From CAMYMQ01 sp963730305 (GTDB taxonomy: Bacteria > Pseudomonadota > Alphaproteobacteria > Bin65): 64,000 nucleotides of DNA. The translations under genes were made by a program, and so were the position numbers. The notes under the pieces are model-generated. The model was not told the DNA's origin. It saw only the letters and a program-made list of their open reading frames with translations, and made no database searches. Below are positions 51,840-60,460 of this stretch, one piece after another. The first letter of the stretch is position 1; each line of letters starts with the position of its first letter. The DNA lies in NCBI GenBank assembly GCA_963730305.1, contig CAVSRB010000001.1:434001-498000 (forward strand). The letters are read 5' to 3'.

Positions 51840-54065
51840 ATGTCCCGTCTCCTGCCCGTGATCATGCGCCTGCTGCCGGCCGCCGTCCTGGTCGGCGCCG
51901 TGATCCTGCGCGTGATCGACCCGCCGATCCTGCAGCAGGTCCGCAACCTCACCTTCGACGTCTACCAGCGGCTGTCGCCGCGCGATCCGGGCGGCGCCAA
52001 TGCGCTGGTCCAGATCATCGATATCGACGAGGAATCCCTCGAGAAGCTGGGCCAGTGGCCGTGGCCGCGCAACGTCGTCGCGGCGATGCTCGACAAGCTC
52101 TACGGCAACGGCGCGATCCTGGCGGCGTTCGACATCGTCTTCGCCGAGCCCGACCGGCTGTCGCCGCGGCGCGTCCTGGCGTCGTGGCCCGACACACCCG
52201 AGATCGTCGCCCTGCGCGACAAGCTGAAGACCCTGCCCGACACCGACGCCACCCTCGCCGCGGCGATGAAGCGGGGTCGGACGATCGGCAGCTTCATCCT
52301 GACCCACAACAAGTCCGCCGCCCTGCCCAAGCCGCCGGTCGGCTTCGCCCATGCCGGCTACGACCCTCGGCCCTTCCTGTTCGCTTTCTCCGGCGCGACC
52401 AAGAACCTGCCGATGTTCGAGAAGGCCTTCGTCGGCTACGGCGCGGTCAACTGGCTGCCGGACCACGATCAGGTGGTGCGGTCCGTGCCGATCCTGCTGC
52501 GCGTCGCCAAGCACATCTATCCGTCGCTGTCGGCGGAGGTGCTGCGGGTCGCCCAGGGAGCGTCGACCTACCTGATCCGGACCACGTCCGGCAGCGGCGA
52601 GACCTCCTTCGGGTCGCAGACCGGCATCACGGCGATCAAGATCGGCAACGCCGTGATCCCGACCGACGCCAACGGCCGCATGATCGTTCACTTCGCGCCC
52701 CAGAACAAAAAGCGCTACATCCCGGCCTGGAAGCTGCTCGCCGGCCAGGTGCCGCGCGCGCGGATCCAGAACCATATCTTCCTGATCGGCACCAGCGCCG
52801 CGGGCCTGCAAGACCTGCGGGCGACCCCGCTCCAGGCCGGCGTGCCGGGCGTCGAGGTCCACGCCCAGGCGATCGAGCAGGTCATCGCCGGCAAGTATCT
52901 GGTACGGCCCGACTTCTCCGACGGTATCGAGGTGCTGATGCTCGCCGTCATCGGCCTCGCGATCGTGCTGCTGTTCCCGCGGGTCGGCGCGATCTGGGGA
53001 CTGGTCGTGTTCGTGCCGTTGATCGCGATCATGTTCGGTGCCGGCTGGTACACCTTCGCGCGATTTGGCTGGGAGTTCGACAGTACCTATCCGGGGCTGG
53101 CGGTCCTGCTGGTCTTGCTGACCACGACGCTGATGACCTACCTGATGACCGAGCGGCAGCGGAACCAGGTGCGCAGCGCCTTCGGCATGTACCTGTCGCC
53201 CGACCTGGTCGAGCGGCTCGCCGAGGACCCGAGCCGGCTCCAGCTCGGCGGCGAGGTCCGCGAGATGTCGATCCTGTTCTCCGACGTGCGCGGCTTCACC
53301 GGCATCTCCGAGCGGTTCGACGCGGCCGGGCTGACCGCCTTCATGAACGCCTACCTGACGTCGATGACCGACGCCGTGCTGGCGCGCCAGGGCACGGTCG
53401 ACAAGTATATCGGCGACGCCATCATGGCCTTCTGGAACGCCCCGCTCGACGACGCCGAGCATGCCCGCCACGCCTGCGCCTGCGCGCTCGACATGGTCGC
53501 GCGGCTGGAGACCTTGAACACGGAGATCGAGATCCCGAAGCGCGAGGACGAGGACCGCCCGCCCCCGCTCGCCTTCGGCATCGGCATCAACACCGGCCAG
53601 TGCAGCGTCGGCAATTTCGGCTCGCGCCAGCGCTTCGACTATTCGGTGCTGGGCGACGAGGTCAATCTGGCGTCGCGGCTGGAAGGCCTGTGCCGGCTCT
53701 ACGACGTCGCCGTGATCGTCAGCGCCCACACCGCCAGCCACGTCGAGGACCACGCCGTGATCGAGCTCGACCGGGTCGTGGTCAAGGGCAAGACCCAGGC
53801 GGTCGCGATCTTCACGATCCTGGGCGACCCGGCCCACGCCGCCACGCCGGCCTTCGCCGAGCTGTCCGCCGCCCACGCGGCGATGCTCGACGCCTTCCGC
53901 GGCCAGGACTGGGACGGGGCGGAGCGCGCCCTGGACCGGTGCGCCGCCTGCGGCGTCGAGCGGCTGACCGGCCTCTACGCGCTCTACCGGGAGCGGATCG
54001 CCGAATACCGCAAGACGCCGCCCGGGCCCGACTGGGACGGCGTTTACGTCGCCACCGAGAAGTGA
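51840..54065 (+). CDS. CHASE2-domain class III adenylate/guanylate cyclase
   Basis: A 741-residue membrane cyclase with an N-terminal TM helix, an extracytoplasmic CHASE2 sensor (about 25-345, with IIDIDEESLEKLGQWPWPRN typical of the family), three TM helices (about 363-440) and a C-terminal class III cyclase domain. The metal-binding site is ILFSDVRGFTGISE and the second catalytic region is YIGDAIMAFW; a conserved DYSVLGDEVNLASRLE segment follows. It makes cAMP (or cGMP) in response to a periplasmic signal. A CNBD potassium channel is encoded at 12.7 kb. It is divergent from a TPR/barrel-FecR pair across 254 bases; CHASE2 cyclases and FecR-domain proteins are commonly neighbours, suggesting a shared pathway. 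Confidence 0.92.
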   Translation: MSRLLPVIMRLLPAAVLVGAVILRVIDPPILQQVRNLTFDVYQRLSPRDPGGANALVQIIDIDEESLEKLGQWPWPRNVVAAMLDKLYGNGAILAAFDIVFAEPDRLSPRRVLASWPDTPEIVALRDKLKTLPDTDATLAAAMKRGRTIGSFILTHNKSAALPKPPVGFAHAGYDPRPFLFAFSGATKNLPMFEKAFVGYGAVNWLPDHDQVVRSVPILLRVAKHIYPSLSAEVLRVAQGASTYLIRTTSGSGETSFGSQTGITAIKIGNAVIPTDANGRMIVHFAPQNKKRYIPAWKLLAGQVPRARIQNHIFLIGTSAAGLQDLRATPLQAGVPGVEVHAQAIEQVIAGKYLVRPDFSDGIEVLMLAVIGLAIVLLFPRVGAIWGLVVFVPLIAIMFGAGWYTFARFGWEFDSTYPGLAVLLVLLTTTLMTYLMTERQRNQVRSAFGMYLSPDLVERLAEDPSRLQLGGEVREMSILFSDVRGFTGISERFDAAGLTAFMNAYLTSMTDAVLARQGTVDKYIGDAIMAFWNAPLDDAEHARHACACALDMVARLETLNTEIEIPKREDEDRPPPLAFGIGINTGQCSVGNFGSRQRFDYSVLGDEVNLASRLEGLCRLYDVAVIVSAHTASHVEDHAVIELDRVVVKGKTQAVAIFTILGDPAHAATPAFAELSAAHAAMLDAFRGQDWDGAERALDRCAACGVERLTGLYALYRERIAEYRKTPPGPDWDGVYVATEK

Positions 54066-54187
54066 CGCGCGCCGCCGGCTGAGCGCGCCCGTGCACCGGC
54101 CGCATGGCCGCCATCGGCGGCGGCGGCTCTGGCGCACCGGGCGGCCCCCGCTATACTGCCGGCCGGACCCGGACCGAGCAGGGCTTC

Positions 54188-54952
54188 ATGACCATCCGCT
54201 TCGCCTTCATCGCCGACGAGACGCCGGACGCCCAGGCCGCCCTGGCCGAGCTGTCGGCGGGGTACGAGCCCGTGCCGGTCGAGGACGCCGAGGTCATCGT
54301 CGCGCTCGGCGGCGACGGCTTCATGCTGGAGACGCTGCACGACACCCTGCAGCGCCGCGTCGCCGTCTACGGCATGAACCGCGGCACGGTCGGCTTCCTG
54401 ATGAACGAGTACACGTCCGACGGGCTGGTCGAGCGGCTGACCCGCGCCGAGCGGGTCGACGTCCACCCGCTGACCATGACCGCGCGCACCGTCGCCGGCG
54501 ACCTCCACGAGGGCATCGCCATCAACGAGGTCTCGCTGTTGCGCGAGCGCCACCAGACCGCGCGCATCCGCATCCTGGTCGACGGCATCGAGCGGCTCGC
54601 CGAGTTGGTCTGCGACGGCGTCCTGGTCGCCACCCCGGCCGGCAGCACCGCCTACAACCTGTCGGCCCACGGCCCGATCATCCCGATGGGCGCGCCGCTC
54701 CTGGCGCTGACCCCGATCAGCGCGTTCCGGCCACGCCGCTGGCGCGGCGCGCTGCTGCCCGACACCGCCACCGTGACCTTCGAGATCAAGGAGCCGGCCA
54801 AGCGGCCGGTCAGCGCGGTCGCCGATTTGCTGGAGGTGCGCGACGTGGTCGAGGTCGTGGTCCGCAGCGAGCCGGCGCTGACCGCCTCGCTCCTGTTCGA
54901 CGCCGAGCACAATCTCGAAGAGCGCATCCTGAGCGAGCAGTTCATGCCGTGA
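54188..54952 (+). CDS. nadK: NAD kinase
   Basis: A 254-residue NAD kinase that makes NADP+ from NAD+. The GGDG motif (41-44) in VALGGDGFMLETLH and the second signature NEVSLLRER, followed by VATPAGSTAYNLSAHGPI, define the family. The start is the ATG at 54188 (MTIRFAFIADET); the earlier frame lacks similarity. Its stop overlaps the GTG start of the AbrB-type gene (GTGA), so the two are translationally coupled. Confidence 0.95.
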   Translation: MTIRFAFIADETPDAQAALAELSAGYEPVPVEDAEVIVALGGDGFMLETLHDTLQRRVAVYGMNRGTVGFLMNEYTSDGLVERLTRAERVDVHPLTMTARTVAGDLHEGIAINEVSLLRERHQTARIRILVDGIERLAELVCDGVLVATPAGSTAYNLSAHGPIIPMGAPLLALTPISAFRPRRWRGALLPDTATVTFEIKEPAKRPVSAVADLLEVRDVVEVVVRSEPALTASLLFDAEHNLEERILSEQFMP

Positions 54953-56067
54953 GCGTGGGGGCCGACCGTTCCGATCGCCGCGAGCCCCGCTGGCTGACCA
55001 TCCTGTTGATCCTGCTCACGCTGGCGCTGGGCAGCGCCGGCGGCTTCGTCTTCAACCTGTTCAAGCTGCCGGTCGCCTGGATGATCGGCGCCATGTGCAC
55101 GGTCATGGTCGCCACCCTGCTGGGCGCGCCGATGCGGTCGAGCCAGCTGATCCGCCAGCCGATGGCCGCGGTGCTCGGCGTGCTGGTCGGCAGCGCCTTC
55201 ACCCCGGCGATGGCGGCGCGCATTCCCGGCTGGTGGCCGACCCTCCTGGCGCTGGCCGCCTACGTACTGATCACCAGCAGCATCCTGTTCGTCTATTTCC
55301 GCCGGCTGCTCGGCCTCGACAACGTCACCGCCTTCTGCGCGGCGACGCCCGGCGGCCTCAACCAGATGACCATCCTGTCGATGGAGCTGGGCGGCGACGA
55401 GCGGGTGGTCGCGCTCAGCCAGGGGGCGCGCATCCTGCTGGTGGTGCTGATCATCCCGTTCGCCTTCGTCGCGCTCGGCCTCTACGACCCCGCCACCCGG
55501 CCGCCGCTGGGCGCCTCGCTGGCCGGCTATCCGCCCGGCACGCTGGCCATACTGGTGGCGTGCGGCGTGGTCGGCTACGGCGGCGCCTGGCTGTTGCGCG
55601 TCCCGGCGGCGTCGGTGACCGGGCCGATGGTGGTCAGCGCCGGGGTCCATCTGCTCGGCTGGAGCGGCGCCGGCCCGCCGGGCGAGCTGATCGCCGCCGC
55701 CCAGGTCGTGATCGGCGCGGCGGTCGGCGCGCGCTTCGCCGGGGTCGCGCTGCGCCGGATCGCGCGGATCGTCGCCAATGCCATCGGCGCGACGGTTATC
55801 ATGATCGCGATCACCGTCGCCTTCTCGGTGACGCTCTACGAGGTCGTCGACGTGCCGTTGTCGGCGCTGATCCTGGCCTTCTCGCCCGGCGGCATCGCGG
55901 AGATGAGCCTGATCGCGCTGGCGATGGGCATCGAGGTCGCCTTCGTCGCGACCCACCATTTCATCCGCATCACGCTGATCGTGATCGCCGGCACGGCCTT
56001 CTTCCGCCAGCGGCGGTCCGGCACCGTGCCGGCATCCGCCGAGGGCGAAGCCGCGCCCGGCGAGTGA
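54949..56067 (+). CDS. AbrB-family (ammonia monooxygenase-like) membrane protein
   Basis: A 372-residue membrane protein with about 10 TM helices in two similar halves. The AbrB/YgbN-type signature is present in both: GAMCTVMVATLLG with FTPAMAARIPGWWPTL, and AAQVVIGAAVGARFAGVAL with ILAFSPGGIAEMSLIALAM. Members are predicted transporters or regulators of uncertain function; the old name 'ammonia monooxygenase' is not supported by activity. The gene starts at a GTG overlapping the nadK stop. Confidence 0.86.
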   Translation: MSVGADRSDRREPRWLTILLILLTLALGSAGGFVFNLFKLPVAWMIGAMCTVMVATLLGAPMRSSQLIRQPMAAVLGVLVGSAFTPAMAARIPGWWPTLLALAAYVLITSSILFVYFRRLLGLDNVTAFCAATPGGLNQMTILSMELGGDERVVALSQGARILLVVLIIPFAFVALGLYDPATRPPLGASLAGYPPGTLAILVACGVVGYGGAWLLRVPAASVTGPMVVSAGVHLLGWSGAGPPGELIAAAQVVIGAAVGARFAGVALRRIARIVANAIGATVIMIAITVAFSVTLYEVVDVPLSALILAFSPGGIAEMSLIALAMGIEVAFVATHHFIRITLIVIAGTAFFRQRRSGTVPASAEGEAAPGE

Positions 56068-56255
56068 CCCAGCACCGCCCCATCGCCCCGGACGAATCAA
56101 CTCGAGCCCGGCAGGTCCGACGACGAAAAGCGGCGCCGGCGCGTCTTGATCGAGGCGCGCGCATTGCGGTCACGCGACCCTAAATATCGTGCTATAAGTC
56201 TTATTACCTACTAGAATTGCCCCTACACGGGCTCGTAGCCGGAGATCAGCGCCCC

Positions 56256-57248
56256 ATGCCCCCGATTTCCCCCTTCACGATCTTCGTGATCGTCGTCGTC
56301 GTCCTCGCCCTCCTGCTGCTGCTGGCGGGCGTCAAGACGGTCTCGCAAGGCTCGGAATACACGGTCGAGCGGTTCGGCCGCTACACCCGGACGCTCAGGC
56401 CCGGCCTCCACCTGATCATCCCGATCATCGACCGCATCGGGTCCAAGATCAACGTGATGGAGAACGTGCTCGACGTGCCGTCGCAGGAGGTCATCACCCG
56501 CGACAACGCCATGGTCACGGTCGACGGGGTGGTCTTCTTCCAGGTGCTCGACGCGGCGCGGTCGTCCTACGAGGTCAACGACCTCGAGCGCGCCATCCTC
56601 AACCTGACCATGACCAACATCCGTACGGTGATGGGCTCGATGGACCTCGACGAGCTGTTGTCCAACCGCGACATCATCAACGCCAAGCTGCTCAAGGTCA
56701 TCGACGAGGCGACCGAGCCCTGGGGGGTCAAGGTCACCCGCGTCGAGATCAAGGACATCACGCCGCCCCAGGACCTGGTCGACGCGATGGCCCGGCAGAT
56801 GAAGGCCGAGCGCGAGAAGCGCGCCGCGATCCTGGAGGCCGAGGGCTTCAAGGAGGCCGCGATCCGCCGATCGGAGGGCGAGAAGCAGGGCAACATCCTC
56901 CAGGCCGAGGGCCGGCGCGAGGCCGCCTTCCGCGACGCCGAGGCGCGCGAGCGCGAGGCCGAGGCCGAAGCCCGGGCGACCAAGATGGTCTCCGAGGCGA
57001 TCGCGGCCGGCAACGTCCAGGCGATCAACTATTTCGTCGCCCAGAAATACGTCGAGACGCTGGGCCAGTTCGCCGCTTCGCCGAACCAGAAGATCCTGTT
57101 CCTGCCGGTCGAGGCGTCGTCGATCATCGGCGCGCTCGGCGGCATCGCCGAGATCGCCAAGGACGCCTTCCCCAAGGACGGCGGCGAAGGCCCGGCCGGC
57201 GGCGGTAGCGGATCGCCGCGACGGTCGTCCACGCCGCGCAGCGCCTGA
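56256..57248 (+). CDS. SPFH/stomatin-type membrane protein (QmcA-like)
   Basis: A 330-residue SPFH-domain protein with an N-terminal TM helix (FTIFVIVVVVLALLLLLAG), an SPFH/Band-7 region (about 30-200, with ERFGRYTRTLRPGLHLIIP), a helical coiled-coil tail (KEAAIRRSEGEKQGNILQAE) and a Gly/Pro/Ser-rich C-terminal tail. This is the QmcA/stomatin type, which associates with FtsH and membrane microdomains. It is followed by an NfeD-type gene, the usual partner of such SPFH proteins. Confidence 0.92.
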   Translation: MPPISPFTIFVIVVVVLALLLLLAGVKTVSQGSEYTVERFGRYTRTLRPGLHLIIPIIDRIGSKINVMENVLDVPSQEVITRDNAMVTVDGVVFFQVLDAARSSYEVNDLERAILNLTMTNIRTVMGSMDLDELLSNRDIINAKLLKVIDEATEPWGVKVTRVEIKDITPPQDLVDAMARQMKAEREKRAAILEAEGFKEAAIRRSEGEKQGNILQAEGRREAAFRDAEAREREAEAEARATKMVSEAIAAGNVQAINYFVAQKYVETLGQFAASPNQKILFLPVEASSIIGALGGIAEIAKDAFPKDGGEGPAGGGSGSPRRSSTPRSA

Positions 57249-57275
57249 CCGCGCGCGACCGCGGAGCATCACGTC

Positions 57276-57725
57276 ATGGAAGCGTCCTGGCTGACGCAGA
57301 TCGAGTTCTGGCACTGGTGGGCGGCGGGCGTCGTGCTGGCGTCGCTGGAGATCCTGTTGCCCGGCACCGTCCTGCTCTGGATGGGCGTGTCGGCGGCGGT
57401 GACCGGGGTGGTCAAGCTGGTGCTGCCCGGGCTCGGCTGGGAGTATCAGCTCCTGATCTTCGCCGTGCTGTCGGTGGTCACGGTGATCTTCTCGCTGATG
57501 TTCCTGCGCCGCCACCCGCTCGAGAGCGACGAGCCGAACCTGAACCAGCGCGGCCGGCAGTTGATCGGCCGGGTGCTGACCCTCGACGACCCGATCGTCG
57601 ACGGCACCGGCCGGGTGCATGTCGGCGACACGCTATGGCGCGTGTCGGGCGACGACTACCTGCGCGGCACCAAGGTCAAGGTGGTCGACGTCCAGGGCAC
57701 GACGCTGATCGTCGAGAAGATCTAG
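57276..57725 (+). CDS. NfeD family protein
   Basis: A 149-residue NfeD-like membrane protein. There are two or three TM helices in the first about 75 residues, followed by a C-terminal OB-fold domain (about 85-149, with GRVLTLDDPIVDGTGRVHVG and LRGTKVKVVDVQGTTLIVE). It lacks the ClpP-like protease domain of long NfeD proteins. It is 27 bases from the SPFH gene and almost certainly works with it. Confidence 0.92.
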   Translation: MEASWLTQIEFWHWWAAGVVLASLEILLPGTVLLWMGVSAAVTGVVKLVLPGLGWEYQLLIFAVLSVVTVIFSLMFLRRHPLESDEPNLNQRGRQLIGRVLTLDDPIVDGTGRVHVGDTLWRVSGDDYLRGTKVKVVDVQGTTLIVEKI

Positions 57726-57750
57726 GCCAACCAGCCCCGCGCCCGCCGGC

Positions 57751-58050
57751 TCAGCGCCGGTTGGTGTTGTAGACGTCGCAATCGTTGCTGCAGACGCTGT
57801 ATTCGAGCCGACAGTCGCGCCGGTCGTCCGCATTGCGCGCTCGCTGCTCGCACCTGTCGCGCGCCTCCTGGCAGCGTCCCTCGCAGGTGGCGTTCCGCAG
57901 GCCCCGGCCTTTCAGGAAATCGAGAATCTGCGCAACCTGGACCGGCTGCCGGGCGCGGCCGTCGGTGGCGGCCGGCGCCGGCGTCGCGACCGACATGGCC
58001 GCCGCGAGGACCGCGCTGGCGACGAGAGCTTTGGGGATCGGGAATGTCAT
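57751..58050 (-). CDS. Small Cys-rich exported protein 1
   Basis: A 99-residue protein with a signal peptide (MTFPIPKALVASAVLAAAMS, cleavage near APA about residue 27). The mature part has six cysteines in CEGRCQEARDRCEQ and CRLEYSVCSNDCDV, spaced as in disulfide-rich secreted proteins. No family is recognised. Two similar Cys-rich genes follow on the same strand within 1.8 kb, each with a signal peptide but different spacing. Confidence 0.7.
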   Translation of the reverse strand: MTFPIPKALVASAVLAAAMSVATPAPAATDGRARQPVQVAQILDFLKGRGLRNATCEGRCQEARDRCEQRARNADDRRDCRLEYSVCSNDCDVYNTNRR

Positions 58051-58105
58051 CGGGTCTCCGGTGTCGGCTTGACGGGGAGCGCGGCGCGCTCCCGACGGGT
58101 CGCTC

Positions 58106-58354
58106 CTAATTTCGGGTCGTGCAGCTCGTCAGACAAGACGAATATCGCGCCGAGCAGGACGACCGGCACGACGCGGTCCGGCAGTTCGACGTGCAATTGC
58201 TGTAGCGGCTCTGACAGCGATAGGTGCACGATCCACTGTCGGCGACCTGGCCATAGGGGGCCAGCAGCCGGTCCAGACGTTGCGTGGCGTTCCCGGCGGC
58301 GGCCGGAGACGCCCCTATCGCGACCAGCGCCGCCGCAAAGATCAATGCCCGCAT
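58106..58354 (-). CDS. Small Cys-rich exported protein 2
   Basis: An 82-residue protein with a signal peptide (MRALIFAAALVAIGASPAAA). The mature part carries eight cysteines, with CxxxC-type repeats (CTYRCQSRYSNCTSNC, then CRSSCSARYSSCLTSC), Ser/Asn/Thr-rich. The repeats CxxxC-x5-CxxxC resemble the motif of protein 1 and protein 3. Function unknown. Start at 58354 after AGGAAGGA. Confidence 0.72.
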   Translation of the reverse strand: MRALIFAAALVAIGASPAAAGNATQRLDRLLAPYGQVADSGSCTYRCQSRYSNCTSNCRTASCRSSCSARYSSCLTSCTTRN

Positions 58355-58368
58355 TCCTTCCTCCCGTC

Positions 58369-59412
58369 CTATGCCGCGGCCCGGGGCCGCAGGTCGAACG
58401 CGGCCGCGAGCAACTCGTAGCTGCGCAGCCGCGCCGCGAAATCGTAGCAAATCGATACTATCACAAGTTCGTCGACGCCGAAGTCCGCCGCCAGCGCCTC
58501 GAGCTGGGCGCGGACCTGGTCGGGCGTTCCGACCACCTGGCGGCGGCGGTTGCGCTCGACCCGCGCTTGCTCGGCCTGGGTCCAGCCCAGCGCCGCCGCA
58601 GCCGCCTCCTCGACCGAGGGCACCGGCCCGATCTCACCGCGGTCGAGGCGCAGCCGCCACAGGTCGCGGCTCAACGCCAGCTCGCGCGCCGCTTCCTCGG
58701 TATCGGCGCACAGCACGAACACCCCGACGTTGGCCCGCGGCTCGGGGACGGCATCCGACGGCCGGAAGTCCGAGAAGTAGCGGTGGACCGCGTCGAGACC
58801 CCGATACTCGCTGATGAAGTGGGCGAAGCTGAAGGCGAGCCCGAAATGGGCGGCGAGCTGGGCGCTCTGGTCCGACGAGCCGAGCAGCCACATCTCCGGC
58901 GCGCCCGCCCCCGCCGGCATCGCCTTGATGTCTCGGAACGGGTGTTCCGGGTCGAGGCGCCCGGTCAGGTAGCCGCGCAGATCCGCGACCTGCTGCGGAA
59001 AATGCTCCATCGCCATCATCGCGCCGTCGCCCGCCGCCGACTTGACGTTGAGCGCGATAGCCGTGCGCCGGTCGGCGCCGGGCGCGCGGCCGACGCCGAG
59101 GTCGATCCGGCCCGGGAACAGGGTCTCGAGCATGCGGAAGTTCTCGGCGACCTTGAGCGCGCTGTAGTGCGGCAGCATCACCCCGCCGGCGCCGACCCGC
59201 ATCGTCTCGGTCGCCGCCGCCACCCGGGTGACCAGCACCTCGGGGGTCGAGCCCGCCAGGCCCGGCGCGTTGTGGTGCTCGGCCAGCCAGTAGCGGTGAT
59301 AGCCGAGCCGCTCGCACGCCCGGGCCAGCGCGATCGTCTCGCGGACCGCGTCGGCCGCACTGCCGCCGGCGCGCACCGGCGACTGGTCGAGGACCGAGAG
59401 GCGAAGGCTCAT
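58369..59412 (-). CDS. LLM-class flavin-dependent oxidoreductase
   Basis: A 347-residue luciferase-like (LLM) flavin monooxygenase of the MsnO8 group. It has a TIM-barrel pattern with LSVLDQSPVRAGG at the N terminus, RYWLAEHHNAPGLAGSTPEV, GVMLPHYSALKVAENFRMLE and GVGRAPGADRRT, all characteristic. It uses FMNH2 and oxygen on an unknown substrate. It sits between two Cys-rich protein genes on the same strand. Start MSLRLSVLDQ at 59412. Confidence 0.92.
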   Translation of the reverse strand: MSLRLSVLDQSPVRAGGSAADAVRETIALARACERLGYHRYWLAEHHNAPGLAGSTPEVLVTRVAAATETMRVGAGGVMLPHYSALKVAENFRMLETLFPGRIDLGVGRAPGADRRTAIALNVKSAAGDGAMMAMEHFPQQVADLRGYLTGRLDPEHPFRDIKAMPAGAGAPEMWLLGSSDQSAQLAAHFGLAFSFAHFISEYRGLDAVHRYFSDFRPSDAVPEPRANVGVFVLCADTEEAARELALSRDLWRLRLDRGEIGPVPSVEEAAAAALGWTQAEQARVERNRRRQVVGTPDQVRAQLEALAADFGVDELVIVSICYDFAARLRSYELLAAAFDLRPRAAA

Positions 59413-59416
59413 CGCG

Positions 59417-59863
59417 TCACCGGCCGCACGGCGGGCAGCGCGACGCGCAGGAATAGCCGCACTGGGCACTGCAATTGCTCGGCCGCACCGTTTGGACGCA
59501 GCTCCGTTCGCAGTCGGCGCGGCTGCTCGCGCAGGTGGCCTGGCAGCTCGCCTGACGGCCGGGCGGCAGCCGCGAGCAGGCGTAGTAGCAGCTGCGATAC
59601 TTGTAGGCGCACCCGGCCGCCGCCGTGCATCCCGACGTGCGCGCCGAGGACCGGCTGCGGCAGATGGCGAGACAGTTGGCCCGCTGCGCCGCGCAGGCGG
59701 CGAGGCAGCGGTTGCGCGCCGCGCAGTTGGCCTGGGCGACGGTCAGCGGCAGCGGCGACGCCTGGACCGTTGGCGCCCCGCCGGCCGCGAAGGCGGCGAG
59801 CAGCGCCGCGACGAGCCCCGCCGCGGCGGCGATCCACCCGCCCGGTCGCCGGCTCCGGTTCAT
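59417..59863 (-). CDS. Cys-rich exported protein 3
   Basis: A 148-residue protein with a signal peptide (GWIAAAAGLVAALLAAFAAG, cleavage near VQA about residue 35). The mature chain has about 18 cysteines, mostly as CxxxC pairs (CLAACAAQRANCLAIC, CYYACSRLPPGRQASCQATC, CERSCVQTV). The CxxxC-x(n)-CxxxC spacing is shared with the two smaller neighbours. It may be a metal- or redox-active periplasmic protein; this is inference. Its stop lies four bases before the start of the LLM oxidoreductase. Confidence 0.72.
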   Translation of the reverse strand: MNRSRRPGGWIAAAAGLVAALLAAFAAGGAPTVQASPLPLTVAQANCAARNRCLAACAAQRANCLAICRSRSSARTSGCTAAAGCAYKYRSCYYACSRLPPGRQASCQATCASSRADCERSCVQTVRPSNCSAQCGYSCASRCPPCGR

Positions 59864-59869
59864 GCGCCG

Positions 59870-60283
59870 CTAGGCCGATTTCGCCTGGGGCGGTGTCTTC
59901 TCCTCGACCGGCCCGCCGGCTTCCTTCCAGGCGGTGAAGCCGCCGTGGATATGGGCCACCGGGGTCACGCCCATGTCCTGGACGGTCTTGGCCGCGAGCG
60001 CCGACCGCCAGCCGGCCGCGCAGAAGAACACCAGCTTCTTGCCCGAGGAGAAGATCTCCTTGTGGTAGGGGCTGTCCGGGTCGACCCAGAATTCGAGCAT
60101 GCCGCGCGGCGCGTGATAGGCGCCCGGCACCGCGCCCTCGCGCCACAACTCGCGGATGTCGCGCAGGTCGATGAGCTGGATCTGGGGATCGCCGGCGGCG
60201 GCGATCGCCTCCTCGACCGTCAAGGTCTCGACCGCGGCATAGGCCTCGTCGACGAGTTGCTTGTACCCCTTCTTCAAGGCCAT
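59870..60283 (-). CDS. Rhodanese-domain protein
   Basis: A 137-residue single-domain rhodanese with active-site Cys88 in FFCAAGWRSAL, the usual position for sulfurtransferases. The N-terminal part includes IQLIDLRDIRELW. It is likely a cytoplasmic sulfur carrier or thiosulfate sulfurtransferase. The start MALKKGYKQLVDEA at 60283 has an AGAGGAGACGAC site. It lies six bases upstream of Cys-rich protein 3 in the same direction. Confidence 0.9.
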   Translation of the reverse strand: MALKKGYKQLVDEAYAAVETLTVEEAIAAAGDPQIQLIDLRDIRELWREGAVPGAYHAPRGMLEFWVDPDSPYHKEIFSSGKKLVFFCAAGWRSALAAKTVQDMGVTPVAHIHGGFTAWKEAGGPVEEKTPPQAKSA

Positions 60284-60460
60284 CCTGTCGTCTCCTCTTT
60301 CGCGTTGAACGGGAATCTTGACGGCCGGCGGCCCCGCGTCAACCGCTTCGCGCGGCACGCAATGCAGCCATCCGGCAGCCGGTCCGGTCCGCGCCCGGCG
60401 TCTTGACCAAGGGGGTGGATTGTTGCGGATTCGGGACCGTCGAGCCGTTACTATCCCGGC

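Noticed and set aside
56161..56215. Possible promoter before the SPFH gene (TTGCGG ... TATAAG)
   Set aside because: The spacing between the elements is about 23 bases, outside the normal range for sigma70-type promoters.
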